NCBI GenBank assembly: GCA_023433265.1
Contig: JAEZDR010000193.1
Location: forward strand, 1-34,119
DNA length: 34,119 nucleotides
Reading direction: 5' to 3'
DNA from: Bacteroidota bacterium
GTDB lineage: Bacteria > Bacteroidota > Bacteroidia > Chitinophagales > Chitinophagaceae
Under the pieces are notes generated by a model. That model saw nothing but the letters and a program-made list of their open reading frames with translations, ran no database searches and was not told the origin of the DNA. Within the stretch, counting starts at the first letter, position 1. Every line of letters starts with the position of its first letter. Of the stretch, positions 15,908 through 25,000 are shown piece by piece. Position numbers and translations under genes: made by a program.

Positions 15908-17047
15908 ATGCTCGAAAGGCAACCATATAATTACTCACCAGCCGACATAAAACGATATGTCAGTGGCGAGATGTCCCCTGCCGAGATGCATCGCATGGAA
16001 AAGGCAGCGTTGGATGATGCCTTTCTGGCTGAAGCATTAGAAGGCTATATCAACATGCCTGGCTCAGAACAAGAAATAAAAAGGTTGGTTCTGAAACATC
16101 AGGCACCCTCAGTAATTGGATTGTTTAGAAGGCCTTGGTTGAGGGTGGCAGCTGCTTTGTTATTGTTAGCCGGGGCTGGCTACATATCCTACCTTGTATT
16201 GTCCGGCCCAAATCGGGAATTGGCAGATCATAAGGAAACCTATAGAGCTAAAAAACAGGCAAACATCTCAGATTCCATCCGTGAGCACAATATTAGCCTG
16301 GAAAATAGGGATAGCAGTAGCGAAATACAGGAAACTGTTGCACGGAGCAGCGATTCCAAAGTTCTCCCCCGGCAGAGTAGGCCGAGCAAAAACAGGGATG
16401 CTTTGGACAGGAATGGGGTTGCCTCAACTACGCGAAAGGTACAAGGAGATAAAGAACCGTCGGCAGCAGCGGCCCTTGAGCAAACTTTTGAAGGGAAGGT
16501 AACGGACAATCAGGGCCAACCTATGGCAAATGCCATAGTAACCGATCTGGAAAACAACAAGAAAACTGTAACCGATCAAAATGGGCGTTTTCTACTTACC
16601 GCCAAAGATTCCGGGATGATCGTAAAAGTTGAAAAAAATGGGAACGAAGCTAAACTGCACAAGTATAATGGTACGGCTGATTCCAATACCCTTGCGGGCG
16701 CCCCGTCCCTGGAAGAAGTCGTAGTTTCCGGTTATCGAAGGTCAAAAAAGAGCGAAATGACGACCATGAGGGAGCCAAGGAAGCTTTATTCAGAGCCCGT
16801 AATTGGTTGGCAAGCTTTCAAAGCCTACACAGATAGCAGTATTCGGCTATTAAAAAATACTGATACTTCAAGCCTTCGGGGTCAGGTGACACTTGAATTT
16901 AGTGTAACAAGGAAAGGCAAACCCAGGGACATTAGCATAAGGGAATCTTTATGCATCCCCTGCGAAAAGGCAGCCGTTAAAATTCTCCTCAATGGCCCCC
17001 GCTGGAAACGAACAAACAAACGAGTGGTTGTTAGCATTGAGTTTTAG
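15908..17047 (+). CDS. membrane-anchored anti-sigma-like protein with CarboxypepD_reg-like and TonB C-terminal domains
   Basis: 379 aa. Residues 1-75 are cytosolic and match the anti-sigma-like head usual for these pairs (ADIKRYVSGEMSPAEMHRMEKAALDDAFLAEALEGY). One membrane helix follows (about 78-98), then a polar linker, a carboxypeptidase-regulatory-like module (194-255, FEGKVTDNQGQPMANAIV and NGRFLL), the stretch LEEVVVSGYRRSKK (268-281) that copies the motif between this module and the plug of SusC-type receptors, and a TonB C-terminal-like domain (300-379, LRGQVTLEFSVTRKGKP). One base after the sigma stop, so it is its likely regulator. Confidence 0.8.
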   Translation: MLERQPYNYSPADIKRYVSGEMSPAEMHRMEKAALDDAFLAEALEGYINMPGSEQEIKRLVLKHQAPSVIGLFRRPWLRVAAALLLLAGAGYISYLVLSGPNRELADHKETYRAKKQANISDSIREHNISLENRDSSSEIQETVARSSDSKVLPRQSRPSKNRDALDRNGVASTTRKVQGDKEPSAAAALEQTFEGKVTDNQGQPMANAIVTDLENNKKTVTDQNGRFLLTAKDSGMIVKVEKNGNEAKLHKYNGTADSNTLAGAPSLEEVVVSGYRRSKKSEMTTMREPRKLYSEPVIGWQAFKAYTDSSIRLLKNTDTSSLRGQVTLEFSVTRKGKPRDISIRESLCIPCEKAAVKILLNGPRWKRTNKRVVVSIEF

Positions 17048-17221
17048 CCTTTTAGTTAAAATAGGTTTAACGCACAAAACTAACTACACTCATAATTGTA
17101 TTTGACTAAGTTCAGGTCCCAGAATGACTGGCATTATCATTTATCCTTCTATATCGCAATACTTTCGTAACGCATCTAGGGATGTTTAAAATCTTACGTT
17201 TTGAAAGGAATAGGAGGTGTT

Positions 17222-17533
17222 ATGAAAAAGATTCAACAGGTATTTAGTGAGGTGTATCCATACCTGCGACTGGAATTTAGCAACAGTGCTTCTGAAAAGA
17301 CGTTCAGAACTAAAAGAATGTCAATTTCTGACCCAAATTGCTTTCTTGACAATATTAGGAAAAGCGGCCAAAGAACAATCAGAGAAGTTGAAGAAGAAAT
17401 AAGGGATTGTTTTCAAGTACCTGTCCAGGTTTTACGTAAGACAGGAAGTGTTTGGGTTGAAACTACTTATACCCAGGACTGGACACTGGAACAGCAAAAT
17501 AAAGAAGGCGAAGCTTTAAGCAGAAGCGTTTAA
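17222..17533 (+). CDS. conserved hypothetical protein, 103 aa
   Basis: Start placed at ATG 17222, which follows an unusually good AGGAGGT at 17212-17218; an in-frame TTG at 17201 is possible but worse. The protein is soluble, with VFSEVYPYLRLEFS at the N terminus, ELEE-type helix (REVEEEIRDCFQVPVQVLRK) in the middle and a C-terminal WVETTYTQDWTLEQQNKEGE. I recall similar proteins in Bacteroidota but no function. Terminated by a strong hairpin. Confidence 0.75.
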   Translation: MKKIQQVFSEVYPYLRLEFSNSASEKTFRTKRMSISDPNCFLDNIRKSGQRTIREVEEEIRDCFQVPVQVLRKTGSVWVETTYTQDWTLEQQNKEGEALSRSV

Positions 17534-17560
17534 CAATATATATCTCGCCCTAAAAACCCC

Positions 17561-17587
17561 AAGCGCCCGTAAGAGGGCGCTTTTTTT
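17561..17587 (+). terminator. intrinsic terminator after the 103-aa gene
   Basis: AAGCGCCC (17561-17568) pairs with GGGCGCTT (17575-17582) around GTAAGA, then a T-run. The converging antiporter gene ends just beyond. Confidence 0.88.
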
Positions 17588-17619
17588 GTCTTAAAGCTCT
17601 GCATAGTAGATTAACCGGT

Positions 17620-19785
17620 CTATTCGTCCTTTTTAAAAAGGTTTTTAATGTATTTACCGGCTTTATTTACCAGGTCTGCACTCTCAGTTATGGTATCTAT
17701 TAAAGTACCATCTACGTGTTGAACATCGTCCATTTTAACGCCCTGTTCCAACTGCTTAGGATAAATGATCAAGAAACCAACATCTTTAAAATAATGGTGC
17801 AGGTAGTAAGGTGTTTTCTCTAGGAAATGATTGTACGAAACGTGGCCTTTTCGAGCAGCAACAATCACAAAAAGATCATTTTCTCCAACTTCACGACCCA
17901 GTATTAGAAAATCATCCCAGTTAGTAAATTTTGTGGCACTAAGCTTAACTGACCAATGCTTTGCATGTAATTCCTTTTCAACTTCCTGAAGAGTAGGAGG
18001 AGATGCATAAACACGTATTTGGGCACCAGTTTCCTGGGCAATATGAAAAAGTTTGTGACACCATTCTCCGAAGCCCGGCTCAAGCTCAGCCTGTGGCGTT
18101 ACAACTACTACTAATGTACTAATCGTATTTAACGGTTGTATAGCACGATACACATATATCGCTTCATAGCTGCCTCTTAATACTTGTTCTACAGTAGGTC
18201 CTAACAAAGTTTTTTCATCAGCATTATGATGCACCCCAATGATAAGGTCCGTTATACTCTGCTCCTTAATCGTATAAATAATCCCATTGCTTATGCTTGC
18301 GTCATAGCGGCTAATAGGAACTAAAACGTTTTCGGTCGCAGCTGCTCTTGCGGCAGCTTGCTGCATTATTTTTCTACCCTGCTTTTCTGTAGCCTTTTCA
18401 GCGGCTTCATCAGTTATGATATGTAGAGCGTAAACAGGCGAAACGGTTCTTGGTCTCTTCAACATCAAACCTAAATCTACAAGATCGTTTACTGATGTTG
18501 TCTCTGAAACTGAAATCAGTATCTTCTCCTCCCCTAAACCAGCCTCGTCAACTCTGGATTCATCCTCCAGAGCAATAGCTCGTGATGCCTTTTCTACAAC
18601 AAACGAACTCGTTGTACAACTGATAAGAATGAGTATAACTGCTGCATTCAGAACATCCTCATTTAGTAGCCTTATCGGTTCACCCGTGGCCGTCTCCCCG
18701 ATAATGATGTTAAAACCTACAAGTACAATAGCCAGTGTTGCTGCCGCATGCGACGCACTGAGGCCATACATTAGTCTCCCTTCTAGAGCACTCAAACCAA
18801 ACACCTTACGTGTAGCCCACGCTGCAGAAAATTTACCAATGAAGGAAGCCGTCACAATCACAAGAATTACTTTGATTGGCCCCCAGCCTTTGAAAAGGAC
18901 GCTCATATCCACCAACATCCCAACACTAATAAGGAAAAAGGGAATGAATAAGGCATTGCCAACAAAATCAATACGGTTCATTAAGGGGGATGAGTGAGGA
19001 ACGAATTTATTTAACACTAACCCCGAAAAGAATGCACCGATAATAGCCTCAAGACCAGCCACCTCTGCAAGAAAAGAGGAAAGAAACACTATGGCCAATA
19101 CGAAAATGTATTGAGAAACACTGTCTTCGAATTTCTTAAAAAACCACCTTATTATTATAGGAAAAAGGAAAAATACTGTACAAACAAAGGCAACTGTAGA
19201 AATGCCAAGAGAAATCCAGAACGAACTACTGGCCTCCTGTCTTGCTGTACCCGCTATCACGGCCAGCATAAGAAGGGCAAGAATGTCTGTAATCATAGTG
19301 GCGCCAATCGCAAGTGTCACGCCCCTGTTGCGGGCAATTCCGTAGCGACTGGCAATAGGATAAGCAATCAGTGTGTGTGTACAGATCATGCTAGCCAGCA
19401 ACAGCGCAGACACCAAGTCGTAGCCCAGAACGTAATACCCTGCTACGGTACCAACTGTAAGTGGAAAGAGGAAAGTCGTGAGTCCAAAAAATAGTATCTT
19501 ATTCCTGTTTTTTGCAAATTCGGTCAAGTCTATTTCAAGACCGGCCAGGAACAATATATATAAAAGTCCTACAGTACCAAAAAGCACAATGCTGGCATCA
19601 CGGCTTAACAGGTTTAATCCATAAGGCCCAACAAGCACGCCGGCCAGTATTAACCCAATTATATGTGGAACCCTTATCTTATTAAAGATTATTGGAGCAA
19701 ATAATATAATGAACAAAACCAGGGAGAATACAATAACCGGGTTTGTAAGAGGCAAACTAAAGTCTAATCCGCTTAGAAGGATCAT
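17620..19785 (-). CDS. CPA2 family cation:proton antiporter with USP-like C terminus
   Basis: 721 aa. Residues 1-400 form a Na+/H+-exchanger domain with about twelve hydrophobic segments; the first carry KIRVPHIIGLILAGVLVGPYGL, typical of the CPA2/KefB-like class, and LEAIIGAFFSGLVLNK lies in the conserved ion-pathway region. Residues about 410-690 are cytosolic and contain two universal-stress-protein-like segments (ILISVSETTSVNDLVDLGL; GVHHNADEKTLLGPTVEQVL, which resembles the USP nucleotide-binding end). No TrkA-N domain is seen. The lipoprotein gene lies 21 nt upstream on the same strand. Confidence 0.92.
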   Translation of the reverse strand: MILLSGLDFSLPLTNPVIVFSLVLFIILFAPIIFNKIRVPHIIGLILAGVLVGPYGLNLLSRDASIVLFGTVGLLYILFLAGLEIDLTEFAKNRNKILFFGLTTFLFPLTVGTVAGYYVLGYDLVSALLLASMICTHTLIAYPIASRYGIARNRGVTLAIGATMITDILALLMLAVIAGTARQEASSSFWISLGISTVAFVCTVFFLFPIIIRWFFKKFEDSVSQYIFVLAIVFLSSFLAEVAGLEAIIGAFFSGLVLNKFVPHSSPLMNRIDFVGNALFIPFFLISVGMLVDMSVLFKGWGPIKVILVIVTASFIGKFSAAWATRKVFGLSALEGRLMYGLSASHAAATLAIVLVGFNIIIGETATGEPIRLLNEDVLNAAVILILISCTTSSFVVEKASRAIALEDESRVDEAGLGEEKILISVSETTSVNDLVDLGLMLKRPRTVSPVYALHIITDEAAEKATEKQGRKIMQQAAARAAATENVLVPISRYDASISNGIIYTIKEQSITDLIIGVHHNADEKTLLGPTVEQVLRGSYEAIYVYRAIQPLNTISTLVVVVTPQAELEPGFGEWCHKLFHIAQETGAQIRVYASPPTLQEVEKELHAKHWSVKLSATKFTNWDDFLILGREVGENDLFVIVAARKGHVSYNHFLEKTPYYLHHYFKDVGFLIIYPKQLEQGVKMDDVQHVDGTLIDTITESADLVNKAGKYIKNLFKKDE

Positions 19786-19806
19786 TGAGGGGCTTTTAAT
19801 AGTTTT

Positions 19807-20376
19807 TTACTCCTTGTCCATTTGTATGGTAAAGACTGTTTTACATACGTTTTCGCGAACGATTTCGCGGCTACCTTCCATACGCCTTTCAGAAACGAGC
19901 GTAAGTCTCACAACCATCTTAATAGCAGGTTCTGACGCAGTTCCCACAAGATCTTCCACCAATTCCAAAGTATTTCCGGTGTACAACCCGGTGTAGGAGC
20001 GTACAAGTTTGCCTCCAGAATATGCCTTGGCTATAATTACGTTGCTTTGGGTCGATATATCCCACTGTTCGGTTTTATTATCGCCCACCGCACTCCCCGG
20101 GCAATTTGTTTCAGTGCAGGTCATTTTTACTAACCATTTCCCGGGAATTGCAGGGTTGATGGTAGGTGTAGTATCCGTCGGCAGGATGTCATGGCTCCGA
20201 TTGAGCTCTTCCTCCCTGATCTTTAATTCCTTCTCTTTTTCAGATAGCTTCTGTTCTCTTTCGTCTAAGCTTGCTTCCCGCTGGTTTAACGCTTCCTCTT
20301 TTGCTCGATAATCGCAAGCGCTTACTGAAACATATAGTAAGGTAACTAAAAGAAAAAAAAAGGGCTTGGTTCGCAT
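19807..20376 (-). CDS. coiled-coil lipoprotein of unknown function
   Basis: 189 aa. Residues 1-20 are a lipoprotein signal with the lipobox VSAC (Cys21). Residues about 23-60 form a highly charged heptad-like coiled coil (NQREASLDEREQKLSEKEKE). After a Pro/Thr linker the C-terminal half (about 78-189) looks like a beta-rich domain (GKWLVKMTCTETNCPG, WDISTQSN, VVRLTLVSERRM). A strong AAAGGAG is near the ATG, and a TAACTTTG -7 box (20422-20429) lies upstream. It is probably cotranscribed with the antiporter 21 nt downstream. I do not recognise the domain. Confidence 0.75.
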   Translation of the reverse strand: MRTKPFFFLLVTLLYVSVSACDYRAKEEALNQREASLDEREQKLSEKEKELKIREEELNRSHDILPTDTTPTINPAIPGKWLVKMTCTETNCPGSAVGDNKTEQWDISTQSNVIIAKAYSGGKLVRSYTGLYTGNTLELVEDLVGTASEPAIKMVVRLTLVSERRMEGSREIVRENVCKTVFTIQMDKE

Positions 20377-20421
20377 TGAGTTTCTCCTTTGAGCACAAGA
20401 TAGTTAGAGCAGCCGGGTATG

Positions 20422-20429
20422 CAAAGTTA
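20422..20429 (-). promoter_or_regulatory. candidate -7 box for the lipoprotein-antiporter operon (TAACTTTG)
   Basis: Exact TAnnTTTG match on the minus strand, 45 nt upstream of the lipoprotein ATG. No TTTG was found at 19 nt further upstream. Confidence 0.45.
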
Positions 20430-20462
20430 TATGCGACCATTTCAACATATTTGTCGCTATGG

Positions 20463-20924
20463 CTAAAAGATGGGTAGTTTGTGTTTACCTGAGTAATTGA
20501 TGGGGACGTTAATATATATACCTGCTTTTCCCGCTCGGGCTTGCCCGTTTACTTCCAACAGCAGTTCCTGGGCAAAAAGAACCTGGGTAGCGTTTTTTAA
20601 CAGGTTGCGCATATCCACCTCCATTTTTGACGGTAGGATAAACTCGGACTGCTTTGGAATGAACATCGATGTATCCAAAACGTATCTTCCCAAAAGTTTT
20701 TTTTCGAGGTAAACATCGGCAGAAACATTTGTTAGGGTAACTCCGAAGTTGTTTGGATTATAGTACACCAGGTCTAGGGCAACAGTAGACTTTTGAAAGC
20801 CTATCGTCGAAATTGATAGATTTCTGAGTTCACGAAATTCAAATCCTTTCGGCTTACTACAACCAAAATGCGAGAAAGCTATCAATATAAATATTGGTAA
20901 AAAACGGACTGTCGATTTTTGCAC
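20463..20924 (-). CDS. LEA type 2 family lipoprotein
   Basis: A beta-sandwich protein of the LEA14/WHy type. The core has STIGFQKSTVALDLVYYNPNNFGVTLTNVSADVYLEKKLLG, with the LEA14 N-P-N-x-F-x-V motif, and later strands LLLEVNGQARAGKAGIYINVPI. I place the start at GTG 20924, giving 153 aa with a compact signal (FLPIFILIAFSHFGC) and a Cys at residue 22 that could be lipidated, although the -3 His is atypical. The frame is open to 21023, and an ATG at 20963 would give a longer, less regular leader. Confidence 0.72.
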   Translation of the reverse strand: MQKSTVRFLPIFILIAFSHFGCSKPKGFEFRELRNLSISTIGFQKSTVALDLVYYNPNNFGVTLTNVSADVYLEKKLLGRYVLDTSMFIPKQSEFILPSKMEVDMRNLLKNATQVLFAQELLLEVNGQARAGKAGIYINVPINYSGKHKLPIF

Positions 20925-21347
20925 AGGCGCAAAATACAAAGAAATAAAAATGAAATGTCCCATTGTAATGAAAGCGGGAGGGAAGCTAAAGCCATGTTGC
21001 ACTGCCAAAAAGACATGTGGCAACTTTATCCTATTTTAGTGCAACTTTTTTGAGTATCCGGAATGCAGTCCAAGACATGAGGCTTAAAGAAAAAGTTGAA
21101 GAAGTCCTACAAGTTCATTCGAATCACCTTTTTATTCAACTAAAGAATTTGGCAATAACGTCAAAAACCCGAAAAATATACCTGAACGAAATATACCATA
21201 TTATTTAGCCACTGATAGTTTATTATTTAACCTGTATTTCAACAATTTAACCACCTTTAATTAATCCTTTTATTTGTATTATCATTGCGAGATATAGCGC
21301 ATTGCGGCCATATAAACTCTTTAAATAACAAGAAATCATAGCAAAAA
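20925..21347. other. 423-bp AT-rich divergent intergenic stretch
   Basis: Lies between the LEA-like (minus) and WbqC-like (plus) genes and must contain both promoters. A 43-codon plus-strand frame (about 21077-21208) has a charged N terminus but no ribosome binding site or known features, so I do not call it a gene. Nothing else is identifiable. Confidence 0.5.
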
Positions 21348-21959
21348 GTGTCTAATAATAGATTAATAATTGATTCTCAATACTTTCCTAACGTTAATTA
21401 CATTTACACTGCACTTAAAGCGAAGGATCTATACATTTTTACATCTGATGCATACCAAAAGATGAGTTTTTTCAATAGAACGGTCATCTCAGGTGCAAAT
21501 GGGCCAATCAATTTATCACTCCCGCTCCACAATGGAAGAAACCAGCGCAGCGTCATAAAGGATGTTGAAATCAGCTTTAGTACAAAATGGCAGGAACAAC
21601 ATTGGCGGTCTATAGAGAGTGCGTATAGCCGGGCACCCTATTTTGAATACTACGCTCCGGACATCGAAAAGCTTGTAAGATCCAATTTCAAGACAGTCCT
21701 CGACCTAAACCTGGAGATACTGAAATGGTTAAAGATTGTTTTAGATTCCCCGGTCAGAATTCATATCGCGGACTCCCCTCCTCCCCCACGCTGCGAAGAT
21801 TTTAGATATAGATGGCTGCCTAAAAACTTTAGGGATCTGCCCCTCGAATTTCAATATTTCCAAATGTTTGAGCCACGGTTCGGCTTCCAGCCTAATCTAA
21901 GTATTATCGATGCCCTGTTTTGTGCAGGCCCTTCTCTGAAGACTGCACTCAAAAGCTGA
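21348..21959 (+). CDS. WbqC-like family protein
   Basis: A 203-aa soluble protein. The N-terminal strand LIIDSQYFPNVNYIYTAL, then FNRTVISGANGPINLSLPL, HWRSIESAYSRAPYFEYYAPDIE and the C-terminal FQPNLSIIDALFCAGP match the WbqC family, members of which lie in polysaccharide and glycan gene clusters and have no settled function. The start is a GTG at 21348. No glycan gene is next to it here; the following gene is a T9SS surface protein. Confidence 0.85.
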   Translation: MSNNRLIIDSQYFPNVNYIYTALKAKDLYIFTSDAYQKMSFFNRTVISGANGPINLSLPLHNGRNQRSVIKDVEISFSTKWQEQHWRSIESAYSRAPYFEYYAPDIEKLVRSNFKTVLDLNLEILKWLKIVLDSPVRIHIADSPPPPRCEDFRYRWLPKNFRDLPLEFQYFQMFEPRFGFQPNLSIIDALFCAGPSLKTALKS

Positions 21960-22020
21960 CTTAGGTTATGTTTAATACAAATAGGTTGGGCTAAATTGCC
22001 CCCTTCTCTGAATCGTTTAA

Positions 22021-25000
22021 ATGAAAAATTTTCTTTTACTACTTGCTTTAATTGGCCTACAGACTTCTCTTTTTGCACAGGATTACTCAAATAAAGGAAA
22101 AGACTTTTGGCTCACATATCCGGCCCATGTTGATGTTCAAGGTTCAGTTATGGGCATATATATTACTTCTGATGTCAACACGACGGGCCAAATAAATGCC
22201 GCCGGGACGATCATTAATTTTAGCGTCAATGCAAACCAGGTAACCAAAAAATTCCTCGGAAACTCGGGTGGGATGGATGGCTCCAATACGCAAGTTTACC
22301 TTAATATGTCTGACGGTATTAAAGCCGGAGCCGCAATACATATTACTTCAGAACGGCCGGTTGTCGTATACGCTCACATTATCCGTTCAGCTCGTTCGGG
22401 AGCTACCTTAGTACTACCGACCTCAGTTTTGGGGACGGATTACCTCGTACCGAGCTATCAAAGCATGGGAGAATCAGGTGGGTCGGAAGAACCGGGCATT
22501 GGCGAATTAGCTGTGGTGGCTACACAACCAAACACAGTCATAGAAATTACTCCATCAGTAAAAGGGCGTAACGGCAAACCAGCAGGAGTACCTTTCCAGG
22601 TCACTCTCGCAAATGCTGGCGACTGTTACCAGTTTCAGACGCAACGGGATGCCGACATTTCCGGCACCTTAGTGAAATCCGTTTCCTCAGGTATGGGTTG
22701 TAAACCCATTGCTGTTTTCTCAGCAACAACATGGAGTGCTTTCGACTGTGGTGGTTCGTCAGGAGGCGACAATCTTTTCCAACAATTGTTTCCCACAAAA
22801 TCCTGGGGTAAAAAATTCATCACTGCCCCATTTATAAACCGTCCTTATAATATTTACCGTGTTTATGTCACAGACCCAAGTACAGTTGTGTCGGTTAAGG
22901 AAAACAATATTACAACAGTCCTGGATTTGACAGATTACTCCCCCACTAAAAAGTGCTACGAACTAAAAAAAGTATTTCCACTCTCAATACAAGCCGACAA
23001 ACCAATTTCGGTAGTTCAGTACATTTCGTCTCAAACCTGTAAAACCGGTTGCGGCACCGGGGGAGGCAGTAGCGCTGAATGCTATTCAGACCCTGAAATG
23101 GTTATCCTAAATCCTGTAGAACAAACGCTGAACTCGGTAACTTTCTTTTCAGCACATCAAAATTACGTGCCACCGGGCCAGACTAATGTAACACAACACT
23201 ATGTGAATGTGATTATCCCTAAAGCACATAAGTCGAGCGTTAAAATAAATGGGACTACCCCAAATGGATCATTTGTCGACATCACGGGCACTGAATACTC
23301 TTATCTGCAACAAAATCTAACTGCTGTCTCAGCGGCCAATCCAGTTCACCGTATTGTAGCAGATACTGGTTTCAGTGCTATTGTATATGGCTACGGTAAC
23401 GTAGAGTCGTATGGATATAATGGTGGAACTAATATCAAAGATCAATACCAGTTTCTGTCCGTCCAAAACCCTTACGCAAACGTCGATTTTCCTGCAACCT
23501 GCAAAAACACTGATCTTAAACTTGCCTTGACTTTACCGTATGTTCCGACCAAACTTCATTGGTTTTTCAATAACGCAACCGGAATGGTTCCCAACAACGA
23601 TGTTTTCAACAATTCCCCTGTTGCCGATAGCACTTTTGTAAAAGATGGAAGAACTCTCTATGTATTTAAATTGCCGTCAACATACAAATTCAATGCTGTA
23701 GGTACCTACCCCATATCGATAAATGCTTTCAATCCAACACCAGATGGTTGTAGCGGCGAACAAGAGCTTTCGTTGAATATCGAAGTTTTTGATCGCCCTT
23801 CGGCGAAGTTTAAAACAGATCATTCTGGGTGCCTTACAGAACCAGTGCAGTTCACTGATCTTTCTGAAGGCGTTGGGCGCAGTATCAATGGGTGGCGTTG
23901 GAGTTTCGGTGACGGCATGGGAGCCTTTGATAAGAACCCTACTTATACTTATAGTAATGCAGGGACCTTTATAACGAAGTTGAGAAGCATCAATGATATC
24001 GGTTGTTACGCGGATACTTCTTCTTCAATAACATTATTCCCGCAAGCTGTGGCAGACTTCAAAGTAAGTTCCCCAACCTGTGCAACAAGGCCTGTCACGT
24101 TCACCGATCAGTCAACCGTCCCGGCTGGCGGTACAATAAAAAAATGGTATTGGGATTTTGGGGATGGCACCCTTGACACGTCGCTCAACAATAGCAACAG
24201 AACACATAGCTATTCCCTCGAAGGCAATTATGTGGCTAAACTTCATGTAGAAAATAATGTTGGCTGTAAGACTACAGTCGATAGCATGACGATTAATGTG
24301 GGAGCACTACCCGAGGCAGGCTTCATCCTTCCCGAAGTCTGCCTTGCCGATGCAAACGCGCGTTTTTACGACACTAGCAAAATATCTGACAACACAGCTT
24401 CTATGTTCAAGTACGCCTGGAATTTTGGCGACGGCAATGCCACTCCTGCTAACCCCAACACGTCAACAGATAAAAATCCCATTCATAAATACTCAGCAGT
24501 GGGGAACTATGAGGTTTTGCTAACGGTTACGAGTAATAAGAACTGCACAACCTCAATAAAGAAACCGTTTACCGTAAACGGATCCATACCGACAGCTAAT
24601 TTCACGGTAACCAACGCTTCGTCCTTATGCAGTAACAATGAAATAGAAATCAAAAATGCTTCAACAGTTGACTTTGGTGGGCTTACAAAGGTGCAAATAA
24701 TATGGGATGCATCTAACATTGCTGATATAGAAGTAGATGAAGAACCTATGCCAGGAAAAGCGTACAGGCATAGCTACGCCGCTTTCAACTCCCCTGCAAC
24801 TAAGACCTATTCAATAATTTTTCGTGCGTATTCCGGAGAAACTTGCGTGGACGAGATAATCCGGCAGGTTGTGCTGCATGCTGCTCCGGTTGTGGCATTC
24901 GATCCTCCTGCTGCAGCCTGCTCTAATATTTCTGCTTATCAATTAACTGGTGGCAAACTCATTGGTGCCAGTTTGCCGGGTGTGGGTTCTTATTCGGGCA

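Noticed and set aside
21017..21208. 63-codon plus-strand frame between the LEA-like and WbqC-like genes
   Set aside because: No start signal; the only protein-like part is a 43-residue charged helix, too little to support.
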